From Lapidilactobacillus mulanensis (GTDB lineage: Bacteria; Bacillota; Bacilli; Lactobacillales; Lactobacillaceae): a stretch of DNA of 56,895 nucleotides. Of the stretch, positions 8,596 to 17,017 are shown piece after piece. The notes below the pieces were generated by a model. The model was not told the DNA's origin and did not search any database. It worked only from the letters and a program-made list of their open reading frames with translations. The stretch is from contig NZ_RHOW01000014.1 of NCBI RefSeq assembly GCF_003946215.1, positions 1 to 56,895 of the forward strand, written 5' to 3'. A program made the translations under genes and the position numbers. Position 1 is the first letter of the stretch. Every line of letters begins with the position of its first letter.

Positions 8596-8644
8596 ATTGT
8601 ATAGAGTTAAACATATTAAAAGAGTAAAAACTTCAAATATGTTT
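8596..8644 (-). promoter_or_regulatory. Pilus operon promoter with inverted-repeat operator
   Basis: On the minus strand a -10-like TACAAT (8596-8601) lies about 115 bases before the backbone pilin gene and has no recognisable -35 box. The -35 position is instead covered by a perfect inverted repeat, AAACATATT-N18-AATATGTTT (8609-8644). This arrangement is typical of activator-dependent promoters. The neighbouring Rgg-type regulator is the obvious candidate, by inference only. Confidence 0.5.
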
Positions 8645-8825
8645 TGGTCAATTATATTTTACCAGATATTGTTTGCTTTGCAACAATTTATTCTTGTTTT
8701 TTTGATTCAATTGCGTTTAAACCAATGATTAATTCACAATAATACGATTTATTAGTAAAAATAGTCAAATAATCGGCTATTTTCTATACGCTATTTATCA
8801 ATTATACTTTACTAATTTTAGGATA

Positions 8826-8865
8826 AATAAAAAGCATTTCCGCAATTATTGCAGGAAATGCTTTC
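8826..8865 (-). terminator. Terminator of the Rgg-type regulator gene
   Basis: AAAGCATTTCC pairs perfectly with GGAAATGCTTT around a 12-base loop and is followed on the minus strand by TTTTTATTT. It separates the regulator transcript from the pilus operon promoter. The rest of 8479-8825 is AT-rich leader and promoter DNA without a convincing gene. Confidence 0.88.
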
Positions 8866-8873
8866 GAAAAATA

Positions 8874-9770
8874 CTATTCTACTATAAATTGTTGGTACTG
8901 TTGAAATAATTTATTTGCCATTTCGCGATTGCCAAAATCATAAATCATGTTGATCACACTTTTAGCTGCTTCTTTACCTTTAGGATCACCTTGCAGATAA
9001 TCTATGATCCCCTTGAAATATTTCATCTTCATGAGAATGTTTATATCATCTTGGTTCAAATAAATGGCCGCTTTGTCCAGGAACTCACGGCATTTATCAA
9101 CCTCGCCTAAAGTCAACAGACGATCAATAATTGCAAATAATAATTCTTCAGCACAGTTACCAGTCAGATGACTGACTCTATCCTCCACATGCCTGGCGTC
9201 AAACGCCTCATTGCTCAATAGCAGGATTTGCGAAGCACTGAATAGATCAATTGTGTCACGAAACAAATCATACTCATAATTTCCCCAAAGCTCAACCCGA
9301 ATGAGATAGTCATGGATCGTTTCAACTTCCTCATCCGTCACAGCTTCAGCGTATGGATCGATCTGCACCGCAAATATTTTAGTCAAAATTCTTAAGTGCT
9401 GATAGAAATATTGGTCCTCGTTTTCATCAGCCAGCTCACATGCACGCTCATAAATCCGCTTGATCTGTAGAAGATCTTGTTTCCGTTGAGCATGATGGAT
9501 TTCGGCCAAAATCCACTCGCGATTATCTTCGCCTTGAACCAAAGTAATGAATTCTTCAAACGAAGCATTGATATTGCCAAGAATATCGACAAAATGGTCA
9601 AGTGAAATCATCGAGCGATCATTTTCGAACAGTGACAGTGCTTGCTTGGTGATCGATGACCCAGTTGCTTCTTCTTGTGTAAATCCCTTGCTACTTCTCA
9701 AGAGGCGATAGGCTTTTCCATAAGTATTTCCCAAAGATTTCACCACTTTCACTTGTACTTCAATTAACAT
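8874..9770 (-). CDS. Rgg/GadR/MutR-family transcriptional regulator
   Basis: The product of about 290 residues has an N-terminal XRE-type helix-turn-helix (Y-R-L-L-R-S-S-K-G-F-T-Q-E-E-A, then S-L-F-E-N-D-R-S-M-I) and an all-helical TPR-like C-terminal domain with repeated L/Y/F-rich helices, the architecture of Rgg proteins that sense small peptides. The start is uncertain: ATG 9770 has no good Shine-Dalgarno, and GTG 9743 gives the N terminus M-K-S-L-G-N-T-Y-G that fits the family better. It sits directly upstream of the pilus operon on the same strand and probably controls it. A candidate partner peptide lies just upstream. Confidence 0.85.
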   Translation of the reverse strand: MLIEVQVKVVKSLGNTYGKAYRLLRSSKGFTQEEATGSSITKQALSLFENDRSMISLDHFVDILGNINASFEEFITLVQGEDNREWILAEIHHAQRKQDLLQIKRIYERACELADENEDQYFYQHLRILTKIFAVQIDPYAEAVTDEEVETIHDYLIRVELWGNYEYDLFRDTIDLFSASQILLLSNEAFDARHVEDRVSHLTGNCAEELLFAIIDRLLTLGEVDKCREFLDKAAIYLNQDDINILMKMKYFKGIIDYLQGDPKGKEAAKSVINMIYDFGNREMANKLFQQYQQFIVE

Positions 9771-9794
9771 AAATATAACAGAAAAAAAGCCTTT

Positions 9795-9863
9795 TCAAAT
9801 AAACGTCAATGATAATTGACCCGTGATATGTAAAACGACGCACATAAATATCAATCCATTCAT
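9795..9863 (-). CDS. Candidate 22-residue hydrophobic peptide upstream of the Rgg gene
   Basis: A 23-codon frame encodes M-N-G-L-I-F-M-C-V-V-L-H, continuing with mixed hydrophobic residues and ending L-T-F-I. Rgg regulators often pair with short hydrophobic peptide genes next to them, which is the only reason to list it. It lacks a convincing Shine-Dalgarno (only TTGAAG seven bases upstream) and lacks the usual lysine-rich N terminus, so it may be a chance frame. The remaining intergenic DNA (9864-10109) is very AT-rich with no other candidate. Confidence 0.2.
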   Translation of the reverse strand: MNGLIFMCVVLHITGQLSLTFI

Positions 9864-10109
9864 CAAACTTCAAATTGATTTATTTTAGATTGCAACCGAT
9901 TATGAATTCAGAAAATCCGTTATATTAGAACATCACCTATTAATTATATGTAATAAAATTGTACTTTTTTGTTATAATTTGTGACTTTTATCAAGTTGTT
10001 TGAACTAAATTTAACGATTGAAATATCTGACACTCGTTTTCGCAATTAAAGTTTGCTTGACTTCATCATAAAATCATTAAAAAAACATATTTTGCTGTTC
10101 GCTAGAAGT

Positions 10110-10160
10110 CAAAAAATAAAACAGCAAAATCCAAGACGGATTCTGCTGCTTTATTTTTAA
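10110..10160 (-). terminator. Terminator of the galactoside operon
   Basis: On the minus strand AATAAAGCAGCAGAATCC pairs with GGATTTTGCTGTTTTATT around a GTCTT loop and leads into TTTTTT, starting four bases after the beta-galactosidase stop codon. Confidence 0.9.
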
Positions 10161-10163
10161 TCA

Positions 10164-12209
10164 TTATTTTAATCGTCGGTAAACTTTAACACCAAACGGT
10201 TCGATGTTTGACTTCCCTTCTTGCTCTTGATTCGACAACAATTCAATCATTGGGTCATTAACCAAGATTTCATGTTGCTTCGAGTCAAAATTCAAAACAA
10301 ATAAATACTCATTTGTCTTATCTTCACGAATTTGAATCGAAACGCTCGAGCTATCTTTAATTATTGATTGCTGCTTGTTCAAACCAATATCCGCAACAAT
10401 CTTCTGATAAAAATCAGCCAGAAAATCCGTATCTGTTCGGCAAGCAATAAAGTATGCACTTCCTTGTCCAACTGGATGATTAGTTGCAGCAGCTGTGCCT
10501 GCATAAAAATCCTGTGTATAGCTCGCTAGAACCTCCGCCGTATCAACTTCAAGTATTTCGCAATAATCTGTTGCTCGATAACCATGATCACCAGCCTTGA
10601 TTTCATTGGCCTGCTGAGGATAAAGTGTATCAGTTTCTTTAACCGTCAAACCATATAATTGTTGTAATTGCGTTGGCCAGCCACCAATGTAAGCAAGATC
10701 ACGTTCGTCGACAACGCCAGAAATATATGTTCCTACAACAGTTCCACCATTGCTGGCAAACTTAGCCAATTTATCCATGAACTTCTCTGCCATTAAGAAA
10801 TGCATCGGATCAATCACCAAACGATATTTTGCTAGATCCGTTTCTGGAGAAATAATATCAACAGGAATATCGTGTTGCCAGAAATATTGATAATGTTGTT
10901 GCAACGTTTGCCAATATTTCTTAGTCGCCATCGAATAATTCTGACTATCGTTTAGCGCCCACATATTGCTCTGATCAAATACAATTGCAACTTCTGCACA
11001 TTGATATGGGACATCCTTAATTTCCGATAATTTAGTCAGATCCATACCCACTTGTTTGACATCTTTAAACACGCGAGTTTGATTACTTCCATTTTGTGTA
11101 ATCACTGCGCCATGAAACATTTCCGAGGCACCGCGAGACTGCCGCCACTGAAAATATAAATTACTATCTGAGCCATGAGCAATATGTTGTAGACTTGCAA
11201 GTTGGTGTACTCCCGGTCGTTTAGCGTGATTAACCGGATGCCAATTCACTTGTGATGGCGTTGATTCCATAATCAGGAAATCTTGTTGTTTAAGGCTACG
11301 AAAATAATCATCGATCATTGCAACTTTCATACCTGTTTGCGCAGGCGTTTCGAAATCGTTGTTCCAAGCAGGATAACAATCCCAACTGACCACATCAAGA
11401 TGCTTAGCAAATTTATAGTAGTCTAACCCGTGAAAGGGAACCATGTCAAAAGTGTCTGACATAAAGTTGGTTGTAATCGGCACGTCTGGTGTAATCAACC
11501 GTAATGGTTTGATTTCATTCTCATAAAAATTAATCGTTTGATCGCTAACAAATCGTCGCCAGTCTAAATTTAACCCCTGTAGGCTAGTATCACCTAAAGG
11601 CGAGGGCAAATGAATTTGTGACCAATCTGTATAACAGTGACTCCAAAACGTTGTCCACCAAGCATCATTCAAAGCCTCAAGTGTGCCATATTTGTTTTTT
11701 AACCAATTTCTAAAAGCGGCTTGGCAAAGATCACAGTGACATTCACCACCATACTCATTAGAAATATGCCACATCAGCAGACCTTTGCGCTGACCATATC
11801 TTTTAGCTAATAACGTATTAAATTCACGCACTTTTTCACGGTAGATCGGCGCAGTGAAACAATGATTATGACGTTCACCAAAAAGTAACTTCTCACCTTT
11901 TTCATTCGTACGTAAAACCTCAGGATATTTCTGTGCCAACCAGGCCGGTCGTGCACCACTAGGAGTAGCAAGAATAACCTTGCCACCAATTTTTTCCATC
12001 CGGTCAAACACATCATCTAACCACTCGAAATGATAAACACCTTCTTCTGGTTCAATGGCTGACCAAGAAAACATTCCAACTGTTACTGTGTTAGCATGAG
12101 CTTCTTGCATCATTTTAAAATCTTGGTCTAGAATGGCTGGATATTTCTGCCATTGCTCAGGATTGTAATCTCCACCATGAAGGAGAAAAGTTGAATTAAG
12201 ACGATTCAT
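10164..12209 (-). CDS. Beta-galactosidase, glycoside hydrolase family 42
   Basis: The enzyme hydrolyses beta-galactosides, probably galacto-oligosaccharides imported by the adjacent ABC transporter. The 681-residue protein matches GH42 over its whole length: TIM barrel with acid/base Glu152 in H-I-S-N-E-Y-G-G, nucleophile Glu315 in L-I-M-E-S-T-P-S-Q-V-N-W, and four zinc-site cysteines (Cys117, Cys157, Cys159, Cys162), followed by the trimerisation and C-terminal beta domains. No signal peptide, so cytoplasmic. Its ATG overlaps the permease stop by one base (TAATG). Gene order corresponds to ganSPQ plus a GH42 gene, but there is no endo-galactanase gene here. Confidence 0.95.
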   Translation of the reverse strand: MNRLNSTFLLHGGDYNPEQWQKYPAILDQDFKMMQEAHANTVTVGMFSWSAIEPEEGVYHFEWLDDVFDRMEKIGGKVILATPSGARPAWLAQKYPEVLRTNEKGEKLLFGERHNHCFTAPIYREKVREFNTLLAKRYGQRKGLLMWHISNEYGGECHCDLCQAAFRNWLKNKYGTLEALNDAWWTTFWSHCYTDWSQIHLPSPLGDTSLQGLNLDWRRFVSDQTINFYENEIKPLRLITPDVPITTNFMSDTFDMVPFHGLDYYKFAKHLDVVSWDCYPAWNNDFETPAQTGMKVAMIDDYFRSLKQQDFLIMESTPSQVNWHPVNHAKRPGVHQLASLQHIAHGSDSNLYFQWRQSRGASEMFHGAVITQNGSNQTRVFKDVKQVGMDLTKLSEIKDVPYQCAEVAIVFDQSNMWALNDSQNYSMATKKYWQTLQQHYQYFWQHDIPVDIISPETDLAKYRLVIDPMHFLMAEKFMDKLAKFASNGGTVVGTYISGVVDERDLAYIGGWPTQLQQLYGLTVKETDTLYPQQANEIKAGDHGYRATDYCEILEVDTAEVLASYTQDFYAGTAAATNHPVGQGSAYFIACRTDTDFLADFYQKIVADIGLNKQQSIIKDSSSVSIQIREDKTNEYLFVLNFDSKQHEILVNDPMIELLSNQEQEGKSNIEPFGVKVYRRLK

Positions 12210-13057
12210 TATCCTTTAGTTCCCCCTTCAGTTAATCCACTTACAAAGTTCTTCTGCAACAAGATAAAGACAATTGCAACCGGAATACTAATTAGAATTG
12301 CGCCGGCTGCAAACAGGGTATAACTGGCACCCATCTTATCATTGATTAAATTATAAAGACCGATCGGTAACGTATAAGACTTAGGATCACGTAAGATAAC
12401 TGACGACAATGCGAAGTCTCCTAATGGCCCGGTGAAACCGTTCATGGCGACAACAGCAATCATTGGCTTGGCGAGCGGAACAATAATCTGTAAGAAGATT
12501 CTCGTATAACCCGCACCATCCAGCAACGCACTCTCATCCAGTGAGACCGGAATGGAATCAATATAACCCTTCATTAAATACGTATTCATCGGAATTTGAC
12601 CACCGACATAAATCAAAATCAACAGAAAGTGACTATTAACCAAGTGGAGCATCTGAGCCATGACAAATAACGCGATCAAGGCTGAAAACTGCGGAATCAT
12701 CTGTAATAGCAAGAATAAAACTAGCCCATTTTTACGGCCTTTAAATCTGAAACGTGAAAATGCATAAGCGGTAACTGAAACCAAGGCGACAGATAATACC
12801 ATCGTCACAACACTAATTTTCAACGAGTTTAAGAACCATTGGAAGTAATAGAAACTACCGCTTGTTTTCGTCAGCTCCACATAGTGTGCTAGAGTTGGGC
12901 TTTTAGGAATTAAAGTAGTACTAACTAAACTATTACCTTTATTGAAACTAGCCCCGATAGTCCAAGCAAGCGGATAAAAAATGAGAATCGACATCACGAC
13001 TAACAGAACATAAGAAGATCCTAGTCGAATATTTTTATTTTTCTTAATACTGTGCAT
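12209..13057 (-). CDS. Sugar ABC transporter permease, MalG/GanQ type
   Basis: The inner-membrane subunit has 282 residues, six predicted helices and the binding-protein-dependent permease EAA loop near S-L-D-E-S-A-L-L-D-G-A-G-Y-T-R-I-F-L-Q-I-I-V-P-L (shown in part). It forms the translocation channel with the larger permease encoded immediately upstream (2-base gap) and is translationally coupled to the beta-galactosidase. No ATPase gene is in the operon. As in B. subtilis and relatives, a shared MsmX-type ATPase encoded elsewhere probably energises it. Confidence 0.93.
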   Translation of the reverse strand: MHSIKKNKNIRLGSSYVLLVVMSILIFYPLAWTIGASFNKGNSLVSTTLIPKSPTLAHYVELTKTSGSFYYFQWFLNSLKISVVTMVLSVALVSVTAYAFSRFRFKGRKNGLVLFLLLQMIPQFSALIALFVMAQMLHLVNSHFLLILIYVGGQIPMNTYLMKGYIDSIPVSLDESALLDGAGYTRIFLQIIVPLAKPMIAVVAMNGFTGPLGDFALSSVILRDPKSYTLPIGLYNLINDKMGASYTLFAAGAILISIPVAIVFILLQKNFVSGLTEGGTKG

Positions 13058-13059
13058 CT

Positions 13060-14337
13060 TTATCCCTCCTTGAACGAATTCGTTCTCTTAAATTGCCATA
13101 ATGCAATTCCAATAACGAAGACTGATAGCAAAATCGTCAACGCTGCCGCTAATGCATATTGATTGGATTGCATCGTTAATTTGTAGATCCAAGAGACTAG
13201 AATGTCAGTTCCACCCGCTGTCGAGTTTGGAACCGCCGGACCACCATTATTGAATAGGTAAATAATATTGAAATTATTAAAATTGAAAGTATATTGCGTA
13301 ATAATAATAGGTGCCATTTGTGCCAAAATGAACGGTAGGGTAATTTTACTGAATTTCTGCCATGCTGTGGCACCATCCATGATTGCAGCTTCATACAGAT
13401 CTTCTGGAATAGATTGCAACACACCGGTAGTCACAACAAAAATGTATGGAAATCCTAACCAACTCTGAACAAATAGTAACGCAACTTTCGTCCAGGCCGC
13501 ATTGGTCATCCACGAAACTGGGTGAATACCTAACGCATGCAAGATAACCGTGTTAACCGCACCAAAGCTGTCATTAAACATACCCGCAAAAATCAAAATT
13601 GTTACAAATCCGGGCACTGCCCAAGGAAGTACTAGCACTGTTCGCCAAAGTTTTTTGAGTCTCAAATCTTTTTGATGAACAACAATTGCCATGAAAATTC
13701 CAATAGTTACAGAAAGTGTTGAGGCAACCAACGTCCAAATAACTGTCCAGCCTAGAACATCAAAAAAAGTTGAACGCCAGATATCCACTGTAAATATTTG
13801 TTTGAAGGTATTAAATCCAACCCAGTCGGCTAAATGCGCAGGTGCCGTATGATACAGATCATAATTGGTAAACGCCAGCGCGAAACTGAATAAAATTGGA
13901 AAAATAACTGTAAAAATCAATAATAGTAAACCTGGGCTGATCAACAAATAAGGATAATTTGTATTGAACAGTGATTTTATACTGCCAACAAACTTCTCCG
14001 GGTGCTGTCCCATATCTATTTTTTCACCGTTCTGATATGCATCCCGAAAATTCATGTAATAGAATAATAAACCAATACCCAAAATCAGAACTGCAATTAG
14101 ACCTTCAGCAAGCAAGAAAATCGAATTATCACGTGGTACCTCAGTTCCCAAGGTAAAGAGCCCCCAGAATCCCATGTTGAACAGACTCCAGAATCCAGTC
14201 ACGTACAAAATGGCAATGATCAAAAAGCCAATGCCCTTAATCAGCTGTTTATTGTATAGTTGTCCCAATCCCGGAATGATTGAAAGCAACGCAGCTGTTT
14301 TGGCGTGCGATTTAGATTGTTTTGCAGCTTTATCCAT
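13060..14337 (-). CDS. Sugar ABC transporter permease, MalF/GanP type
   Basis: The 425-residue membrane protein has an additional N-terminal hydrophobic pair (about 17-55, beginning A-L-L-S-I-I-P-G-L-G-Q-L-Y) seen in MdxF/GanP-type permeases, then the six-helix core with the EAA loop L-Y-E-A-A-I-M-D-G-A-T. ATG 14337 is chosen because GGAAG lies eight bases upstream; the in-frame ATG at 14358 lacks one. It partners the MalG-type subunit downstream and the binding lipoprotein upstream. Confidence 0.93.
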   Translation of the reverse strand: MDKAAKQSKSHAKTAALLSIIPGLGQLYNKQLIKGIGFLIIAILYVTGFWSLFNMGFWGLFTLGTEVPRDNSIFLLAEGLIAVLILGIGLLFYYMNFRDAYQNGEKIDMGQHPEKFVGSIKSLFNTNYPYLLISPGLLLLIFTVIFPILFSFALAFTNYDLYHTAPAHLADWVGFNTFKQIFTVDIWRSTFFDVLGWTVIWTLVASTLSVTIGIFMAIVVHQKDLRLKKLWRTVLVLPWAVPGFVTILIFAGMFNDSFGAVNTVILHALGIHPVSWMTNAAWTKVALLFVQSWLGFPYIFVVTTGVLQSIPEDLYEAAIMDGATAWQKFSKITLPFILAQMAPIIITQYTFNFNNFNIIYLFNNGGPAVPNSTAGGTDILVSWIYKLTMQSNQYALAAALTILLSVFVIGIALWQFKRTNSFKEG

Positions 14338-14361
14338 TGATAAAACTTCCTTTCTCATTTA

Positions 14362-14389
14362 TAAAAGGGCCCAAAAGCGAGCCCTTTAA
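14362..14389 (-). terminator. Intercistronic stem-loop after the binding-protein gene
   Basis: AAAGGGC and GCCCTTT pair around a loop of about ten bases between the solute-binding protein and permease genes. Such hairpins commonly stabilise or partly terminate the transcript so that the binding protein is made in excess. The following T-run is weak, so a processing or stabilising role is as likely as termination. Confidence 0.6.
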
Positions 14390-14414
14390 GTCAATCAATA
14401 TGATAATCAATTAA

Positions 14415-15686
14415 TTATTTTTTCCCATTTGCTTTAATTGCACTATTGATTTGACTAACAGCACTATCCAAAGCACTCTTAGGAGTTGCTTTATCCGTCG
14501 CAATTACTTGTAATGCATTGTTGATCGGTGTCCAAACTTGATCCATTTCAGTAATATTCGGTGTCAATTCGGCACTCTGTGATTGTTTAGCCACTGCTTC
14601 TGCATTTGCGTCGTTCTTAACTGCGCTACTATCTACTAGCGACTTGATAGCTGGTACTTCACCAGTAATTTCATAGCGTTTCTTGGAATTCTTCTTATCT
14701 GCAAGAAACTTAACAAATTTTTCAGCAACGGTAGCGTTCTTAGAATATGTGCTGACGTTATAACTCTTAACCCCAATGAATGAACTCATTTGTTTCCCAT
14801 TAGCCAACTTAGGGAGTTGCGTAACTCCATAATCAATACCGGCTTTCTTGTATGGCTCAAAATTCCATGGACCAGAAATAACTGCGGCCGCCTTACCTTC
14901 AGTAAACAGAGAATCCAAAACATTAATTCCCTTGTCACCTAAAATACCTTTAGGAAATAGACCATCTTTGTAAAACTTACTAATATAAGTTGCAGCCTCA
15001 ACAGCGCCCTTATTATTCAAACCAATATCTGTTGCGTCATAGGCGCCATTAGATTTCTGACCAAAGATATAGCCGCCATAACCGCTAAAGACACCCTGTG
15101 CATAATAGATTTGATCCCAAAGTGCTAACAAACCATACTTACCCTTGGCACGTTGTTCTTTAGAGAAGGTATACCATTCTTCAGTTGTCTGTGGTAAATC
15201 TTTCTCAGAAACAATTTTTTTGTTATAGAACAGAACTGTCGATTCCACTGCTTTAGGTAAACCATATACTTTACCATCTACAGTTTGCGATTCCATTGCT
15301 GAATCCGTATAAATCGATTGAGTTGCTTTAGAAACTTTTAATTCCTTTAACAATCCTTCAGTAACGGCGGTTCCAATTTGATCGCCAGGGATTGTAATAA
15401 CATCAGGACCTGTTCCTGCTGGGCCATCCAAACGCAATTGTTTCAGTTGATCCGCGTATGTTTTCTCAACGATTTTAATTTTAACGTTATTTTCTTTTTC
15501 AAACTCTTTAACCGCCGCTTTAATCCCATCAGACTTATCTTTATCTTCCCAAACAAGTAAAGAGCCACCCGACTTACTATCGCTCTTCGAACTTGAACTA
15601 GATCCGGAGCTAGATGGTCCACATCCAGCCAAACCAACTAACATCAATGCAGATGCTGCAATTAATTTTACCCAACCCTTTTTCAT
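14415..15686 (-). CDS. Sugar-binding lipoprotein of the ABC transporter
   Basis: The 423-residue extracellular binding protein is of family 1 (MalE/GanS-like). It begins with a lipoprotein signal peptide and lipobox L-A-G-C (Cys about 22), then a Ser/Gly-rich spacer, the conserved start L-L-V-W-E-D-K-D and later P-L-A-L-W-like and G-P-W-N-F-E-P-Y-K segments. It captures the oligosaccharide outside the cell and delivers it to the two permeases. GGTGGAG precedes ATG 15686; a TTG six codons upstream is unlikely. First gene of the operon. Confidence 0.93.
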   Translation of the reverse strand: MKKGWVKLIAASALMLVGLAGCGPSSSGSSSSSKSDSKSGGSLLVWEDKDKSDGIKAAVKEFEKENNVKIKIVEKTYADQLKQLRLDGPAGTGPDVITIPGDQIGTAVTEGLLKELKVSKATQSIYTDSAMESQTVDGKVYGLPKAVESTVLFYNKKIVSEKDLPQTTEEWYTFSKEQRAKGKYGLLALWDQIYYAQGVFSGYGGYIFGQKSNGAYDATDIGLNNKGAVEAATYISKFYKDGLFPKGILGDKGINVLDSLFTEGKAAAVISGPWNFEPYKKAGIDYGVTQLPKLANGKQMSSFIGVKSYNVSTYSKNATVAEKFVKFLADKKNSKKRYEITGEVPAIKSLVDSSAVKNDANAEAVAKQSQSAELTPNITEMDQVWTPINNALQVIATDKATPKSALDSAVSQINSAIKANGKK

Positions 15687-15708
15687 TAGAACTCCACCTT
15701 CCAAGATA

Positions 15709-15722
15709 TGTAATCGGTTACA
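15709..15722. promoter_or_regulatory. cre-like / LacI-type operator
   Basis: TGTAATCGGTTACA fits the catabolite-responsive element consensus TGWAANCGNTNWCA at every position and is also a near-perfect LacI/GalR-family palindrome with a central CG. It lies just downstream of the transporter-operon promoter and 23 bases before the start codon, so CcpA or the divergent LacI-type regulator bound here would block transcription. Confidence 0.75.
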
Positions 15723-15727
15723 GTTAC

Positions 15728-15767
15728 ATAATAACGTATTTATTTAAAAAAGTAAATACGTTATTAT
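15728..15767 (-). promoter_or_regulatory. Galactoside operon promoter inside a 15-bp inverted repeat
   Basis: Minus-strand -35 TTTACT (15751-15756), a 17-base spacer and -10 TATTAT (15728-15733) form a good sigma-A promoter. The same DNA is a perfect inverted repeat, ATAATAACGTATTTA-N10-TAAATACGTTATTAT, so regulator binding would cover both promoter boxes. Confidence 0.75.
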
Positions 15768-15785
15768 AATTATGTCCTAAACATT

Positions 15786-15835
15786 AGTAAACAAACGTTA
15801 TTTTTGTTTACTGTTTATTTATAAAGTGATATATT
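15786..15835 (+). promoter_or_regulatory. Promoter and operator of the LacI-type regulator gene
   Basis: AGTAAACAAA-N7-TTTGTTTACT (15786-15812) is a perfect inverted repeat. Its right arm contains the plus-strand -35 TTTACT (15807-15812), followed 17 bases later by -10 TATATT (15830-15835). Autoregulation of the regulator through this palindrome is a reasonable inference. Confidence 0.7.
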
Positions 15836-15871
15836 ATTTGAGTAGCTATTTTTATTCAAGGGGGAACAATA

Positions 15872-16885
15872 TTGGTAACTATTAGAGAGATTGCAAAAAA
15901 ATCCGGTTATTCAGCCGCAACTGTTTCTCGATTATTAAATAATGATCCAACTTTCTCAATTGCTGATGAGACGAAAAATAAAATTTTGAAAGTTGCCACT
16001 GACTTGGGTTATGTTGGTCGTGAAAATCAATTACCCGTACGTAATATCGCCATTTTCTTTGCGATCACTCCGAAAGAAGAATTAGAGGATGTTTATTTTA
16101 ATGGCATACGCAAGAGTTTAAAAATTGCGGCTGATAAAATGAATATGAACGCCATCTTTTATAATAATGTTTCCGATGTGGCCCCAACAACCTCACAAAT
16201 TGATGGCTACATTGCAGTGGGTAGTTTCAAAGACAAAATATTGGTTGAGTTAAAAAAAATTTCTGATAATGGCATTTTCATTGATACCAATCCTGATCCG
16301 ACTTCATTCAGTTCCGTACAACCTGACATTGAGAATATCACCACGCGAGCGATCAAGCAGTTCCGTGCAAATGGATTCAAAAATATTGGCTTTATCGGTG
16401 GCTGCAACTTCAATCCAGACACGGGTAAAGTTTCACTCGATGAACGAGAGCGGATATTTCGTAATTACCTGCGAGAACTTGGACTGTTACAAGATAAATA
16501 TATTTTTTCTGCCGGGCATTTTTCCGTTAATACTGGTTATGAACTCGGGCTTAAAGTTGTTTCAACTCTCAAGGACGATTTACCGGATGGTTTCTTTATC
16601 GCCTCTGACCCGATTGCAATCGGTGTTTTACAAGCATTTAATGAACATGGAATTACCGTTCCAAAAGATACTTCGATCATCAGTGTGAATGACATTGATG
16701 TTGCAAAATACGTCTCGCCACCCTTAACAACATTTAATATTGATCTTAACGAAATGAGTCGAATCGCAATTAATATTCTAAACGACAATATTATTTCTAA
16801 AAATAGTATCCGACGACGTATTTTAATCAACTCGGAATTAGTTGTTCGCAAGAGCTTCATTCCAAGTAACACAAGTCAATTTTGA
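15872..16885 (+). CDS. LacI/GalR-family regulator of the galactoside operon
   Basis: The 337-residue repressor has an N-terminal LacI helix-turn-helix (T-I-R-E-I-A-K-K-S-G-Y-S-A-A-T-V-S-R-L-L-N) and a periplasmic-binding-protein-like effector domain ending with P-P-L-T-T-F-N-I-D. Similar to GanR/EbgR/MsmR-type sugar repressors; the effector is probably galactose or a galactoside. Start is TTG at 15872 with GGGGGAA upstream. It is divergent from the transporter operon, with shared operators in the 185-bp gap. Confidence 0.92.
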   Translation: MVTIREIAKKSGYSAATVSRLLNNDPTFSIADETKNKILKVATDLGYVGRENQLPVRNIAIFFAITPKEELEDVYFNGIRKSLKIAADKMNMNAIFYNNVSDVAPTTSQIDGYIAVGSFKDKILVELKKISDNGIFIDTNPDPTSFSSVQPDIENITTRAIKQFRANGFKNIGFIGGCNFNPDTGKVSLDERERIFRNYLRELGLLQDKYIFSAGHFSVNTGYELGLKVVSTLKDDLPDGFFIASDPIAIGVLQAFNEHGITVPKDTSIISVNDIDVAKYVSPPLTTFNIDLNEMSRIAINILNDNIISKNSIRRRILINSELVVRKSFIPSNTSQF

Positions 16886-16933
16886 GTTTATTAGACCGTA
16901 GATATTTTTAATTAACAAATTAAATTTCAACAC

Positions 16934-16981
16934 AAAAATAAACACGCTGGAGGTAATTTCACCCTTAACGTGTTTTTTTGT
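16934..16981. terminator. Bidirectional intrinsic terminator
   Basis: AACACG and CGTGTT enclose an inner pairing (AGGT/ACC). A seven-base T-run follows on the plus strand and TATTTTTG on the minus strand, between the convergent LacI-type and DUF6933 genes. Confidence 0.8.
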
Positions 16982-17017
16982 ATTGAAGATGATTCAATTG
17001 CTGCTGTAGCTCAATCA

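Noticed and set aside
9771-9901. Other short frames near the Rgg gene as signal peptide genes
   Set aside because: Only the 22-residue frame is hydrophobic and long enough; the others are under 16 codons and lack ribosome binding sites.
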